A stretch of DNA of 64,000 nucleotides, from contig CAWBKU010000004.1 in NCBI GenBank assembly GCA_963789535.1, positions 868,001 to 932,000 on the forward strand, in the 5' to 3' direction. This stretch comes from CAVXHQ01 sp963789535. GTDB lineage: Bacteria; Pseudomonadota; Alphaproteobacteria; Rhodobacterales; Rhodobacteraceae. Under the pieces are notes generated by a model. That model saw nothing but the letters and a program-made list of their open reading frames with translations, was not told the origin of the DNA and made no database searches. Position numbers and translations under genes: made by a program. Below, in pieces: positions 1 through 8,648 of this stretch. Within the stretch, counting starts at the first letter, position 1; the number at the start of each line of letters is the position of its first letter.

Positions 1-860
1 CGCCGTCCGCCATAGGTCGCGTCCCCCAGAAGCCCGTGCCCGCAATGCGCCAGATGCACCCGGATCTGGTGCGTGCGTCCCGTCTCGAGCCAGCATTCGA
101 GCAACGCGGCGGCGGGCGGCGTGCCCCCCAGTCCGCCCAGCCGCTCGACGATGCGCGCCCGCGTGACGGCGTGGCGACCGCCATGGAACGACACCGCCTG
201 ACGCTGCCGGTCGGTCCTGTGACGTGCCAGATGGGTCTGGATCTTCAGGATATTTCCCGGCTCGAAACTCGTGCCCTTGATGCCGTGCAGCCGCGGATCG
301 GCCGGATCGGGGACGCCATGACAGATCGCCAGATACCGCCGCTCGACGGTGTGGGCCGCGAACTGATCAGCGAGGCCGTGATGCGCGCGGTCGGTCTTGG
401 CAACGACGAGGAGGCCGGTCGTGTCCTTGTCGATCCGGTGCACGATCCCCGGGCGCCGCTCGCCGCCGACGCCCGATAACCCCGCGCCGCAATGGTGGAT
501 GAGCGCGTTGACAAGGGTGCCGCGCGCCGAGCCGGGGGCGGGATGCACCACCATGCCCGCCGGTTTGTTCAGGACGATGAGGTCGTCGTCCTCGTGGACG
601 ATGACGAGGGGGATGTCCTCGCCGGCCATGTCGCTTTCGACCGCCTCCTCGACCGTGATCTCGATCATGTCGCCCGCCCCCACCTCAGCGCGCGGCGCGG
701 TGACGACGGCGCCGTTCAGCTGCACGGCCCCCGCCCCGAGGAGCCGCGCAAGGCGCGACCGGCTGAGCGCAGCGTCCTCCGGCACGTCGCGCGCCAGCGC
801 CTTGTCGAGCCGCGCGGGCGGGCTCTCGCCGATCTGGAAGCGGACGGTGCGGCGTGGCAT
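1..860 (-). CDS. rluD: RluA/RluD-family 23S rRNA pseudouridine synthase (C-terminus cut by window edge)
   Basis: Large-subunit rRNA pseudouridine synthase, which isomerises uridines in 23S rRNA in the cytoplasm. The reverse frame starts at ATG 858-860 (MPRRTVRFQIGES). It has an S4-like N-terminal segment (RLDKALARDVPEDAALSRSR), then LIVLNKPAGMVVHPAPGS and the family catalytic motif HRIDKDTTGLLVVAK with the active-site Asp. It ends in GRTHQIRVHMAHCGHGLLGD, typical of the C-terminal part of the fold. About 286 codons are present and no stop is reached, so the last residues lie outside the window. The gene diverges from the tct operon across about 200 bp. RluD rather than RluA/RluC is inferred from the S4 domain and length. 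Confidence 0.9.
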   Translation of the reverse strand, partial: MPRRTVRFQIGESPPARLDKALARDVPEDAALSRSRLARLLGAGAVQLNGAVVTAPRAEVGAGDMIEITVEEAVESDMAGEDIPLVIVHEDDDLIVLNKPAGMVVHPAPGSARGTLVNALIHHCGAGLSGVGGERRPGIVHRIDKDTTGLLVVAKTDRAHHGLADQFAAHTVERRYLAICHGVPDPADPRLHGIKGTSFEPGNILKIQTHLARHRTDRQRQAVSFHGGRHAVTRARIVERLGGLGGTPPAAALLECWLETGRTHQIRVHLAHCGHGLLGDATYGGR

Positions 861-1063
861 TTGGGCGAACCTTGGCGAACGGGGGCAACGGACGCTCTCC
901 TATCGTGCTCCCTTCCCGCTGTCACGGGATGCCGCACCGCAGCGACGAAGGTCTTTGACCGCGCCGCCCCACAATGCAACGGTGCCGACCGGTGCCGCGA
1001 CTCGAAAGCGGCCGGGCACGGCGGAAGGACCGCCGACCGCAAATTCCTTGGGAGGAAACGAAG

Positions 1064-2026
1064 ATGACGAAACTGATCCGCACGCTGGCCACCAGCGTCG
1101 CCCTGACATTTGCCGGAGGCTCCGCCTTTGCCGTCGAGTGCATCGCGCCGGCCGATCCCGGCGGCGGCTGGGATTTCACCTGCCGTCAGATCGGCAAGCT
1201 GCTCTACGACCTCGACCTCGTCGACACGCCCGTCGTCATCACCAACCTCGCCGGTGCCGGCGGCGGTCTGGCCTATTCCACCGTCGTGAACGAGCGCAAC
1301 GACGATCCCGAACTGATCATCGCGGCCTCTTCGGCGACGACCACGCGCCTTGCGCAGAACGCCTTCGGCGGCGCGACCGCCGATCAGGTCCGCTTCGTCG
1401 GTGCCATCGGTGCCGATCCGGGCGTCATCGTCGTTGCCGCCGACAGCCCCTATCAGTCGCTGACCGATCTCGTCGACGCGATCCTTGCCGACCCGACCTC
1501 GGTCGCCTTCGCGGGCGGCTCTGCGGTCGGCGGCTTCGACCACCTCAAGCCCCTGCAGGTGCTGACCGCCGCGGGCCTCGAGGATATCACGCAGGTGCGC
1601 TACATCGGCGTCGACGGCGGCGCCGAGGCGATCACCCAGACGATCGGCGGGTTCACCCAGGCGATGACCGGCGACATGTCCGAGATCGTGGGTTTCCTCG
1701 AATCGGGCGACATCCGCGTCCTCGCCGTTCTGACCGACGAACGGGTGCCGGGGTTCGAGGATATCCCGACCGCCGTCGAGCAGGGCTATGACGTCGTCGC
1801 CGTCAACTGGCGCGGCCTCTACGTGCCCGGCGACATCACGGACGAACAATTCGACGTCTGGGCCACCCGCCTTCAGGCCGTGGCCGACAGCGAGGAGTGG
1901 CAGACCATCATGGCCGAGAACGGTCTGGCGCCGTTCACCCGCGTCGGCGGCGATTTCCAGTCCTATATCGACGACGTGATCGTGCAGACCGAGGAGCTGA
2001 GCCGCGAGATCGGCGTCATCCAGTAA
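1064..2026 (+). CDS. tctC: Tripartite tricarboxylate transporter substrate-binding protein (TctC/Bug family)
   Basis: Periplasmic binding protein of a TTT system, which captures a carboxylate and passes it to TctA/TctB. The chosen ATG follows a GGAGG-type ribosome site (positions 1051-1055) and gives a classic signal peptide ending GGSAFA. The mature protein of about 300 residues carries the Bug-type P-loop region (PADPGGGWDFTCRQ) and a second ligand loop (VAFAGGSAVGGFDH). Total length is 320 residues, normal for the family. It is first in a five-gene run with tctB, tctA, an AtuA-like gene and a DUF4387 gene. The ligand cannot be read from sequence; tricarboxylates are only the founding example. 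Confidence 0.9.
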   Translation: MTKLIRTLATSVALTFAGGSAFAVECIAPADPGGGWDFTCRQIGKLLYDLDLVDTPVVITNLAGAGGGLAYSTVVNERNDDPELIIAASSATTTRLAQNAFGGATADQVRFVGAIGADPGVIVVAADSPYQSLTDLVDAILADPTSVAFAGGSAVGGFDHLKPLQVLTAAGLEDITQVRYIGVDGGAEAITQTIGGFTQAMTGDMSEIVGFLESGDIRVLAVLTDERVPGFEDIPTAVEQGYDVVAVNWRGLYVPGDITDEQFDVWATRLQAVADSEEWQTIMAENGLAPFTRVGGDFQSYIDDVIVQTEELSREIGVIQ

Positions 2027-2106
2027 GGCCGTGACCGGTGCCGCCGCCCTGCAAGTCGGCGGCACCCTTCGATACCGGCAAGTTTAATCGCAGAAGGGGG
2101 CATACC

Positions 2107-2565
2107 ATGGGAACGGGCGACCGTATTTTCGGCCTTTTCGCCATCGTTCTGGCGGGGATCTATATCTATACCGCGACCCAGATCCAGGTCAGCTTCCTCA
2201 GCGATCCGGTCGGATCGAAGACATTCCCGATCATCATCGGCGTCGTGGCGATCCTGTGCGGCCTCGTCATGGTGCTGCGCCCCGACGACGACGGCGACTG
2301 GCCCGAGATGGGTGTCCTCGCCAAGCTGGCCGTCGCGGTCCTGGCCCTGCTTCTCTATGCCTACGCGCTCAAGCCCTGGGGGTTCGTCGGCCCGACCTTC
2401 GTGGTCGCAGGCCTTCTGAGCTATCAGATCTCACCCCGCCCGGTCGCGGCCCTGCTCACCGGCGCGGGCCTCGCCATCGGTCTCTATGTCCTGTTCCACT
2501 ATGCCCTCGGCCTGACGAACGTGAAATTCGGACCCGAAAGCTGGGGGATTCTGACATGGACCTGA
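2107..2565 (+). CDS. tctB: Tripartite tricarboxylate transporter small membrane subunit TctB
   Basis: Small integral membrane subunit of the TTT system, 152 residues. Four hydrophobic segments can be read: near residues 8-25, 40-55, 70-90 and around 100-140. This is the usual TctB layout. The ATG follows AGAAGGGGG at 2092-2100. Its 3' end overlaps tctA by 10 bp, so translation is probably coupled. TctB supports the large subunit in moving substrate delivered by TctC. Sequence conservation in this family is low, so the call leans on position, size and topology. Confidence 0.88.
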   Translation: MGTGDRIFGLFAIVLAGIYIYTATQIQVSFLSDPVGSKTFPIIIGVVAILCGLVMVLRPDDDGDWPEMGVLAKLAVAVLALLLYAYALKPWGFVGPTFVVAGLLSYQISPRPVAALLTGAGLAIGLYVLFHYALGLTNVKFGPESWGILTWT

Positions 2566-4133
2566 TGTCGAACCTCGCGCTCGGCTTTTCCGAGGCGCTG
2601 ACGCCCTTCACCCTCGGCCTCGCGATCCTGGGCTGTTTCCTCGGCACGATCATCGGCGCGCTGCCGGGCCTCGGCCCGTCGAACGGCGTCGCCATCCTCA
2701 TCCCGCTCGTGTTCTCCTTCGGCCTCGAGGCGACACCGGCCCTCGTCCTGCTCACTTCGGTCTACTACGGCGCGATGTATGGCGGGCGGATCTCGTCGAT
2801 CCTGCTGAACATACCCGGCGACGAACCGGCGCTGATGACGACGCTCGACGGCTATCCGATGGCGCGGGCGGGCCGCGCCGGCGAGGCGCTGGTGCTGTCG
2901 GGGTTCGCGTCGTTCTTCGGCGGTCTCTTTGCTACCATCGGCCTGATGCTGATGGCGCCGCTCCTCGCGCAGGTCGCCTACAAATTCGGCCCGGCGCAGT
3001 ATTTTGCCCTCTACCTGCTCGCGTTCTCGACCCTTGGCGGCCTCGGCGGCAAGAATCAGGCCAAGGCGGCGCTTGCCTCCTGCCTCGGCCTCGCCATCGC
3101 GATGATCGGACTGGACAATACCACCGGCATGTCGCGGTTCACCTTCGGCAACCTGCATCTGGCGGACGGCGTCGATTTCCTCGTCGCCATCGTCGGCCTG
3201 TTCGCCATCTCGGAGGTGTTCATATTCATCGAGAGCCACGGAAAATCCTCTGCCGTGGGGGTGAAGCTCGAAAAGGTGGTGATCCCCTGGCGCCAGATCT
3301 GGGACACCAAATGGGTAACGCTGCGGTCGTCGTTCGTGGGGTTCTTCGCCGGTATCCTGCCCGGCGCGGGCGCGTCGCTGGGGTCGTTCATGACCTACAT
3401 GATGGAGAAATCCATCGCCGGAAAATCGGGCCGCTTCGGCACCGGCGACCCGCGCGGCGTCGTGGCGCCAGAGGCGGGCAACAATGCCGCCGCGGGCGGC
3501 GCGCTGGTGCCGATGCTCACCCTCGGGGTGCCCGGATCGGGCACCACGGCGGTCCTTCTGGCCGTTCTCATCACGCTCAACATCACACCCGGCCCGACGC
3601 TCTTCGTCAACGATCCCGAGGTCGTCTGGGGCCTGATCGCGGCGCTCCTCATCGCCAACTTCGTGCTGCTGTTCATGAACGTGCCGATGGTCAAGGTCTT
3701 CGTGAAGATCCTCCAGGTGCCGCCTGCCGTCCTGATGCCCGGCGTCACGATGATCTCCTTCGTCGGGATATATTCCCTCACCGGCAGCTATTTCGACCTC
3801 ATCATGATGGTCGGCTTCGGCGTTCTCGGCTTCGTGCTGCGCAAGCTCGACATTCCGACGGTGCCGATCATCCTCGGCATCCTGCTCGGCAACGCGATGG
3901 AGGACAGCCTGCGCCGCGCAATGGTCCTGTCGAACGGCGACTGGACCTATCTGTTCAGCGACGGCATCTCGACCGGCCTCATCATCGCCGCCGTTGTGGG
4001 GTTCGTGGCCCCGATGATCCTGCGCCGCTACATCAAGACCCCCGAGGGGGTGCCGGACGATTTCGATGCGGCCAGCAGCGGCATCGCCGCCGGGTTCGAG
4101 GACCGGGTCGACCTGACCAAGCGCGATGGCTGA
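2556..4133 (+). CDS. tctA: Tripartite tricarboxylate transporter large permease TctA
   Basis: Large permease subunit of the TTT system, 525 residues, very hydrophobic. The family signature is clear: GALPGLGPSNGVAILIP near residue 35, YYGAMYGGRISSILLNIPG near residue 70, and the second half-repeat GILPGAGASLGSFMTYMMEK near residue 270 followed by GVVAPEAGNNAA. The repeated glycine-rich PGxG motifs reflect the internal duplication of TctA. The start lies inside the end of tctB and its stop overlaps the next start (4126-4133). Substrate import is driven by an ion gradient in characterised members. Confidence 0.95.
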   Translation: MDLMSNLALGFSEALTPFTLGLAILGCFLGTIIGALPGLGPSNGVAILIPLVFSFGLEATPALVLLTSVYYGAMYGGRISSILLNIPGDEPALMTTLDGYPMARAGRAGEALVLSGFASFFGGLFATIGLMLMAPLLAQVAYKFGPAQYFALYLLAFSTLGGLGGKNQAKAALASCLGLAIAMIGLDNTTGMSRFTFGNLHLADGVDFLVAIVGLFAISEVFIFIESHGKSSAVGVKLEKVVIPWRQIWDTKWVTLRSSFVGFFAGILPGAGASLGSFMTYMMEKSIAGKSGRFGTGDPRGVVAPEAGNNAAAGGALVPMLTLGVPGSGTTAVLLAVLITLNITPGPTLFVNDPEVVWGLIAALLIANFVLLFMNVPMVKVFVKILQVPPAVLMPGVTMISFVGIYSLTGSYFDLIMMVGFGVLGFVLRKLDIPTVPIILGILLGNAMEDSLRRAMVLSNGDWTYLFSDGISTGLIIAAVVGFVAPMILRRYIKTPEGVPDDFDAASSGIAAGFEDRVDLTKRDG

Positions 4134-5466
4134 CGCGGTCCGCGTCCTGATCCCGGCAGGCGCGCTGGGGTTGGGATACGACGCGGCGGCACTCGCGCGC
4201 GGCGTTTCGCGACGGCCCGATATCATCGCCATCGACGGCGGATCGACGGACAGCGGCCCTGCCTACCTCGGGCGCGGCACGTCGAAGTATTCGGCGGCAT
4301 CCACCAGGGCCGAGTGGCGCGGCATCCTCCTGGCACGGGCGCAGGCGGGCTGTCCGCTGGTCATCGGCACGGCGGGCACCTGTGGCGCGGGGTCCGCAGT
4401 CGACTGGCTCCACGCCATCACCCTCGACATCCTGCGGCAAGAGGGGCTGACGGCCCGCATTGCGATCCTCAAATCCGACCAGAGCGCCGCGACCGTGACC
4501 GCGGCCCTTGCGACGGGCCGCATCACCCCCCTGCCAGGCGCGCCGGATGTGACGGCGGACATCGTCGCGGGCTGCACCAACATCGTGGCGCTCGCGGGCG
4601 TCGAGCAGATCGTCGCCGCCCTGAATACCGGCGCCGAAATCGTCATCGCCGGCCGCACCACCGACACCGCCATCATCGCAGCCCTTCCGGTGATGCGCGG
4701 CCTGACCCCCGGCCCGGCCTGGCACGGCGCCAAGATCGGCGAATGCGGCGCGCTGTGCACCACCAACCCCGCCTCGGGCGTGATCGAGGTGCTGTTCGAC
4801 GACGACGGGTTCACCGTCACGCCGATGGCCAAAGGCGCGCGCGCCACGCCGCGCACCGTCGCGGCACATATGCTCTACGAGAACACCGACCCCTTCATCC
4901 TCCATGAGCCCGGTGGCCACCTCGACGTGACCGCCGCCACCTATGTCGCTGACGGCGACGGCACCCGGGTGACGGGCTCGCTCTGGGTGCCGTCCGACCG
5001 CTACACCGTGAAGCTCGAGGGCGCCCGCATCGCCGGGCACCGCACCATGTCGATGGCGACGCTGCGCGATCCGCACTACGCCGCCCACGCCGCCGTCTGG
5101 GCCGACGCCATCCGCGTCGCCCATGCCGCGCGCGTGGCGCGCCACCTCGCCGCCGACTACCACCTCGACCTGCGCCTGATCGGCCAGAACGGCACGCTCG
5201 GCGCCCTCGAACCGAGCCGCGCGACCCCCGTCGAGGTCGGCGTCCTCGCCATCGTCACCGCCGAAACGCAGGCGCTGGCCACCGACATCGCCCGCCTGCT
5301 GAACCCGCTGTTGCTGCACCACGCCCTGACCGAGACCGAGGAGATGCCCACCTTCGCCTTCCCGTTCTCGCCCGCCGAAGTCGAGATGGGACCGGCCTAC
5401 GAGTTCTGCCTGCACCACGTCATGACGCTGGACGACCCGATGGAGGCCTTCACGTTGAATGTCTGA
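4126..5466 (+). CDS. AtuA-like (DUF1446) acyclic terpene utilisation family protein
   Basis: 446-residue cytoplasmic protein of the AtuA/DUF1446 family. It opens with RVLIPAGALGLGYD and has the conserved early block IAIDGGSTDSGPAYLG, then IVAGCTNIVALAGVEQI and IVIAGRTTDTAII. The family is named after a Pseudomonas acyclic-terpene catabolic protein, but its enzymatic activity is poorly defined. It overlaps tctA by 8 bp and is followed 51 bp later by a DUF4387 gene, a partner domain often found fused or adjacent. With the TTT transporter ahead of it, the pair probably acts on the imported carboxylate. That role is inferred; the domain call is firm. Confidence 0.88.
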   Translation: MADAVRVLIPAGALGLGYDAAALARGVSRRPDIIAIDGGSTDSGPAYLGRGTSKYSAASTRAEWRGILLARAQAGCPLVIGTAGTCGAGSAVDWLHAITLDILRQEGLTARIAILKSDQSAATVTAALATGRITPLPGAPDVTADIVAGCTNIVALAGVEQIVAALNTGAEIVIAGRTTDTAIIAALPVMRGLTPGPAWHGAKIGECGALCTTNPASGVIEVLFDDDGFTVTPMAKGARATPRTVAAHMLYENTDPFILHEPGGHLDVTAATYVADGDGTRVTGSLWVPSDRYTVKLEGARIAGHRTMSMATLRDPHYAAHAAVWADAIRVAHAARVARHLAADYHLDLRLIGQNGTLGALEPSRATPVEVGVLAIVTAETQALATDIARLLNPLLLHHALTETEEMPTFAFPFSPAEVEMGPAYEFCLHHVMTLDDPMEAFTLNV

Positions 5467-5517
5467 CGCCCCGTCCCGGCTTTTTCTTGCCCCAATAACT
5501 CAAGAAAGATCCCGCAC

Positions 5518-5820
5518 ATGCAAACCGTCGCCGACTTAGCCGATAAAGTCCGCTCCAAGAACGCGGGTCCGTTCTGGCTGACTGTCGACATCTTTTGCCC
5601 CGATGCCGCCGCCTACGCCCGCGTGGCGCAGGGCCTGCCCACCGCGCGCGTCGCCGCCGCCTTCGCCTGCGCACCGGACTCGCTCAAACGCTTCGACATT
5701 CCGGCCCTGAACGTGGTGAAGTTCTCGCTTCCCCGCCCGCAAATCCAAGGCAGCAAGGAAGACCGCGACATGCACGGCGCCGGCTGGGGGCCGCTGGTGG
5801 CAGGGCTGGCGCTGGACTAG
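5518..5820 (+). CDS. DUF4387 family protein
   Basis: 100-residue soluble protein of the DUF4387 type. It begins MQTVADLADKVRSKNAGPFW, with VDIFCPDA and the family-typical tail (NVVKFSLPRPQIQGSKEDRD, MHGAGWGPL). DUF4387 is commonly next to, or fused to, AtuA/DUF1446, as here. Its biochemical role is unknown; it may be a small subunit of the AtuA-like enzyme. It closes the tct operon. Its TAG stop overlaps the stop of the convergent dgkA gene in the palindrome CTAG (5817-5820). Confidence 0.85.
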   Translation: MQTVADLADKVRSKNAGPFWLTVDIFCPDAAAYARVAQGLPTARVAAAFACAPDSLKRFDIPALNVVKFSLPRPQIQGSKEDRDMHGAGWGPLVAGLALD

Positions 5821-6155
5821 AACACCATCCCCACGAGGATACACACCCACGCCAGCCCCAACCCCACCCCGGTCATCGCAACCGCCGCCGAGCCTGCGTC
5901 CTTGGCCTGACCTGCCCGGTCGCGCCATTCCTCGGACACGTCGTCGACGACCCGTTCGATGGCGGTGTTCAGGCACTCCATCGCCAGCACCACGAAGCCG
6001 CCGAAGATCGCCAGCCCGCGCTCGCCCGCCGAGAGCGGCAGGACGAACGCCAGCACCAGCGAGATCGCGAAGGCCACGATCCACTGTGTCAGGCTGCCTT
6101 CGGTCCGCCAGACGTGCACCGCGCCCTGCCAGGACCAGATCGCGCGCTGTTTCAC
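5817..6155 (-). CDS. dgkA: Diacylglycerol kinase (prokaryotic DgkA type)
   Basis: 112-residue inner-membrane lipid kinase that phosphorylates diacylglycerol so it can re-enter phospholipid synthesis. The family hallmark is visible: an amphipathic N-terminus, a first membrane helix around residues 25-42, then AMECLNTAIERVVDDVS carrying the catalytic Glu and the metal-binding ENTA-like segment (here CLNTAIE), followed by KDAGSAAVAM and a last helix. Length is close to the usual 120 residues. It is convergent with the DUF4387 gene and shares a CTAG with its stop. Confidence 0.92.
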   Translation of the reverse strand: MKQRAIWSWQGAVHVWRTEGSLTQWIVAFAISLVLAFVLPLSAGERGLAIFGGFVVLAMECLNTAIERVVDDVSEEWRDRAGQAKDAGSAAVAMTGVGLGLAWVCILVGMVF

Positions 6156-6325
6156 CCGCCGTCGCTGTTCGCCGAACTTTTACGATCTCCTGCCATAGGA
6201 TGTGTCAGCCGCCACGAGGACAGCATGCCCCAGTCCCTGCCACCGCACCAGAACCGCCCTTCGGGGGAAGCCCCTGCCGCTACGGCACCCTCGCCAGACG
6301 CCATGTGGCGCCCTACCTTCCCGAC

Positions 6326-6967
6326 ATGACTGCATACCCCGCCACCACCCGCCCCGAGCGTATCGCCGACGGCATCGTCCACGCCCTCGGCCTGACTCTG
6401 GCCGTGACCGGAGCAATCGTGCTGATGGTCCTGACGTCGGACCTTTCGATCGCGACGCGCACCGCCTCGGCGGTCTATGCCGTGGCCCTGATCGCGACGT
6501 TCCTCGCCTCGGCCACCTATCACCTCGCCCCGTGGGAAAGGGTGCGCCCCGCGCTGCGTCGTCTCGATCACGCGGCCATCTACCTCAAGATCGCGGGAAC
6601 CTATACGCCGCTCGTGGTGCTTATCGGCACCGGCTTTGCCTATGCCGTCCTTGGCCTCGTCTGGACGCTCGCCGTCGCGGGCGCCCTGATGAAGCTCGCG
6701 TTCTGGCGCGTGCCGGGCCGGTTCGGACCGGTGCTCTACCTCGTGATGGGCTGGCTCGCGCTGGCGCTCGTCTGGCCGCTCGCCACCACGCTGCCGGGCG
6801 CGGCGCTCTGGCTCATCGTCGCGGGTGGCGTGCTCTACAGCCTCGGCGTGCCGTTCTATGCCGCCGAGCGTCTGCGGTTTTCCAAGGCCGTCTGGCACGG
6901 CATCGTGATCGCCGCATCGACCTGCTTTTTCGTCGCCATCGCGCTGGCCGTCCGCCTCGTCCTCTAG
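6326..6967 (+). CDS. PAQR/hemolysin III family membrane protein
   Basis: 213-residue seven-helix membrane protein of the hemolysin III (YqfA/TrhA) branch of the PAQR family. Family motifs are present: an N-terminal ERIADGIVHALGL, SATYHLAPW with the metal-binding Ser/His after helix 2, LDHAAIYLKIAGTYTPL, and a C-terminal AVWHGIVIAAST with the second conserved His. In other bacteria the family is linked to membrane homeostasis; true haemolysis is not established. The ATG at 6326 was chosen because the helix-1 region follows directly; an upstream in-frame extension lacks conservation. Confidence 0.85.
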   Translation: MTAYPATTRPERIADGIVHALGLTLAVTGAIVLMVLTSDLSIATRTASAVYAVALIATFLASATYHLAPWERVRPALRRLDHAAIYLKIAGTYTPLVVLIGTGFAYAVLGLVWTLAVAGALMKLAFWRVPGRFGPVLYLVMGWLALALVWPLATTLPGAALWLIVAGGVLYSLGVPFYAAERLRFSKAVWHGIVIAASTCFFVAIALAVRLVL

Positions 6968-7037
6968 GCACTGCCTCTGGGCACTGGCCAGCCTTCCGGC
7001 ATTCTGACAGGCTCTGCCAAACTCAAGGAGCCTCGCC

Positions 7038-7427
7038 ATGCCCGCGCCCCGCCTCGATGCCGTCGCCGTTGCGGCCACAGATCTTGCCGCAAGTGCTGCG
7101 TTCTACCGCCTTCTCGGTTTCACCTTTCCCCCCATCGAGCCGGACGCCCAGCACCTCGAGGCGGAAACTGAGCCGGGCGCCGTGCGCCTGATGATCGACA
7201 CCGCCGCCTTGATGGAGCAGTTGACCGGCGCGGCACCGCGTCCCGCGAACCATTCCGCCTTTGCGATGGTCTGCGACAGCCCGGCAGAGGTCGACCGCAT
7301 CGCCAACGCGCTGGAGACCGAGGGCCACACCCTCGTCACGCCGCCGTGGGATGCGTTCTGGGGACAGCGGTATGCAACCGTCGCGGACCCCGACGGCTAC
7401 CGGATCGACCTCTTCGCGCCACTCTGA
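7038..7427 (+). CDS. VOC family (glyoxalase/bleomycin-resistance fold) protein
   Basis: 129-residue single-domain vicinal-oxygen-chelate protein. Two beta-alpha-beta-beta-beta modules are readable: RLDAVAVAATDLAASAAFY with LLGF at the start, and the second module ending WGQRYATVADPDGYRIDLF, the classic VOC C-terminal motif. The ribosome site AAGGAG precedes the ATG. The substrate cannot be assigned. It is convergent with the M48 gene, 4 bp apart. Confidence 0.85.
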   Translation: MPAPRLDAVAVAATDLAASAAFYRLLGFTFPPIEPDAQHLEAETEPGAVRLMIDTAALMEQLTGAAPRPANHSAFAMVCDSPAEVDRIANALETEGHTLVTPPWDAFWGQRYATVADPDGYRIDLFAPL

Positions 7428-7431
7428 GGCG

Positions 7432-8250
7432 TCAGTTCGCCAGCACCAGCGCCGCCGCGGTCTGCCGCACGACCTCCACCCGCGCCGCGTTCGGCGGATG
7501 GGTGCCGAGGAACCGGTCGCCCGGATCGGGAATGCGGAAAAAGAACTCGGCACCGCGCACCGGATCGAACCCGGCGGCAAAGGCGATACGGGTGCCGAGC
7601 GCGTCGGCCTCCAGCTCGAAGTCCTGGGAATAGGTGCGCGCGCCGACCGCGGCACCCAGTTCCTGCGCCGTACGGATCGCCTCGGGCGTGGCCCCGCCCA
7701 CGGCCCCGGCAAGCTGCCCGAACACCTGCGCGCCGACCTCGGCGTTGACGCGCTGTCGCGCCAGATGCCCGGCCACGTGATGCGCCGCCTCGTGCGACAG
7801 AACGAACGCCAGCTCATCGGCGTTGCGCACATCCGCGATGAGCGCCAGCGTAAAGGCGACGATCGGGCGGCCGTTCTCGTCCAGCGTCTGAAACGCGTTT
7901 GGCGGCTGCCCGGGACGGTCGTCGACGACGATGCGATAGTCGCAGTTGGTGCCGCGCGGCGCCTCGGCGCGGCAAATGCGCTCGGCCACCGGCTCGACCG
8001 CGTCGACAACCTCGACAAAGGCGCGCGCCGCCGCCCTTTCACTCTGTGCATCGGCGAATCCGCCGAAGAAGCCTGCCGTCTCCTCGCCCGGCTTGCCGTC
8101 GTCGCCCGCAGGCAGGGTCGTCTCCGCCCGCCCGGGCGATGTCCCGGGCGCGAAGATCTGCGGCACCGAACAGCCAGATACCAGCAGCGCCAAAAGCACC
8201 GGTGCGGCTGTGCTGCGCCGCAATGTCGTCCGGGACCACTCAAAGACCAT
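7432..8250 (-). CDS. M48-family zinc metalloprotease, lipoprotein
   Basis: Peptidase family M48 protein, about 272 residues, anchored to a membrane by a lipid. The chosen ATG (8248-8250) has GGAG about 7 bases upstream and gives a short lipoprotein signal peptide with lipobox LLVSGC. The zinc site HEAAHHVAGH is present near the middle, with the third ligand in the downstream ELEADALGTRIA. Substrates are probably misfolded envelope proteins, by analogy with the BepA/LoiP branch. An alternative in-frame ATG at 8283 would lengthen the signal peptide by 11 residues. Confidence 0.88.
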   Translation of the reverse strand: MVFEWSRTTLRRSTAAPVLLALLVSGCSVPQIFAPGTSPGRAETTLPAGDDGKPGEETAGFFGGFADAQSERAAARAFVEVVDAVEPVAERICRAEAPRGTNCDYRIVVDDRPGQPPNAFQTLDENGRPIVAFTLALIADVRNADELAFVLSHEAAHHVAGHLARQRVNAEVGAQVFGQLAGAVGGATPEAIRTAQELGAAVGARTYSQDFELEADALGTRIAFAAGFDPVRGAEFFFRIPDPGDRFLGTHPPNAARVEVVRQTAAALVLAN

Positions 8251-8393
8251 GCCGAGGCTCCGCTCGCCGCCGTTTCTTGTCATTGGCGCCAACCTAGGGC
8301 CAGACGCCCCGGCATTCCAGTGCAAACGCGGTCCCTCTCGGCCCCGTGACGCGCCTCTTGCCGGGGCCGGATCGCCTGCATAGGCTTGCCCCC

Positions 8394-8648
8394 ATGTTCA
8401 CCATCGAGCACGACTTCGAGGCCACGGTCGTCACCCTTCTGGACGAGGCCGCACCCCTGCGCGAGGACGTTACGCTGCGCGCCTACGAAGACCGCATCAC
8501 CCTTGAACAGATCGACGCCGACACCGGGCGCCTCCGCGTCCTGACACTCTCGCCCGGTCAAATCCACGACCTCGCCGCCGCCCTCGACCTGCCCGAGGGC
8601 ATCTATCGGCGTCGCCCGGCGCGGGACGGCGAGGATCACACGGCATGA
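8394..8648 (+). CDS. Conserved hypothetical small protein, coupled to the deacetylase gene
   Basis: 84-residue soluble protein starting MFTIEHDFEATVVTLLDEA and containing a likely beta-strand pattern (VTLRAYEDRITLEQID). Its stop overlaps the start of the histone-deacetylase-like gene in ATGA (8645-8648), so the two are co-translated. The coupling suggests a shared role, but no domain is recognised. A start 48 bp upstream is possible; ATG 8394 gives the more protein-like N-terminus. Confidence 0.65.
   Translation: MFTIEHDFEATVVTLLDEAAPLREDVTLRAYEDRITLEQIDADTGRLRVLTLSPGQIHDLAAALDLPEGIYRRRPARDGEDHTA

Noticed and set aside
2499..4232. 577-codon open frame antisense to tctA
   Set aside because: It mirrors a strongly supported membrane protein gene. 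The predicted protein is His/Glu/Arg-rich with no domain.
7261..8349. Long plus-strand frame over the M48 protease gene
   Set aside because: Antisense to a gene with a clear HExxH site and lipobox. The frame is Arg-rich and lacks motifs.
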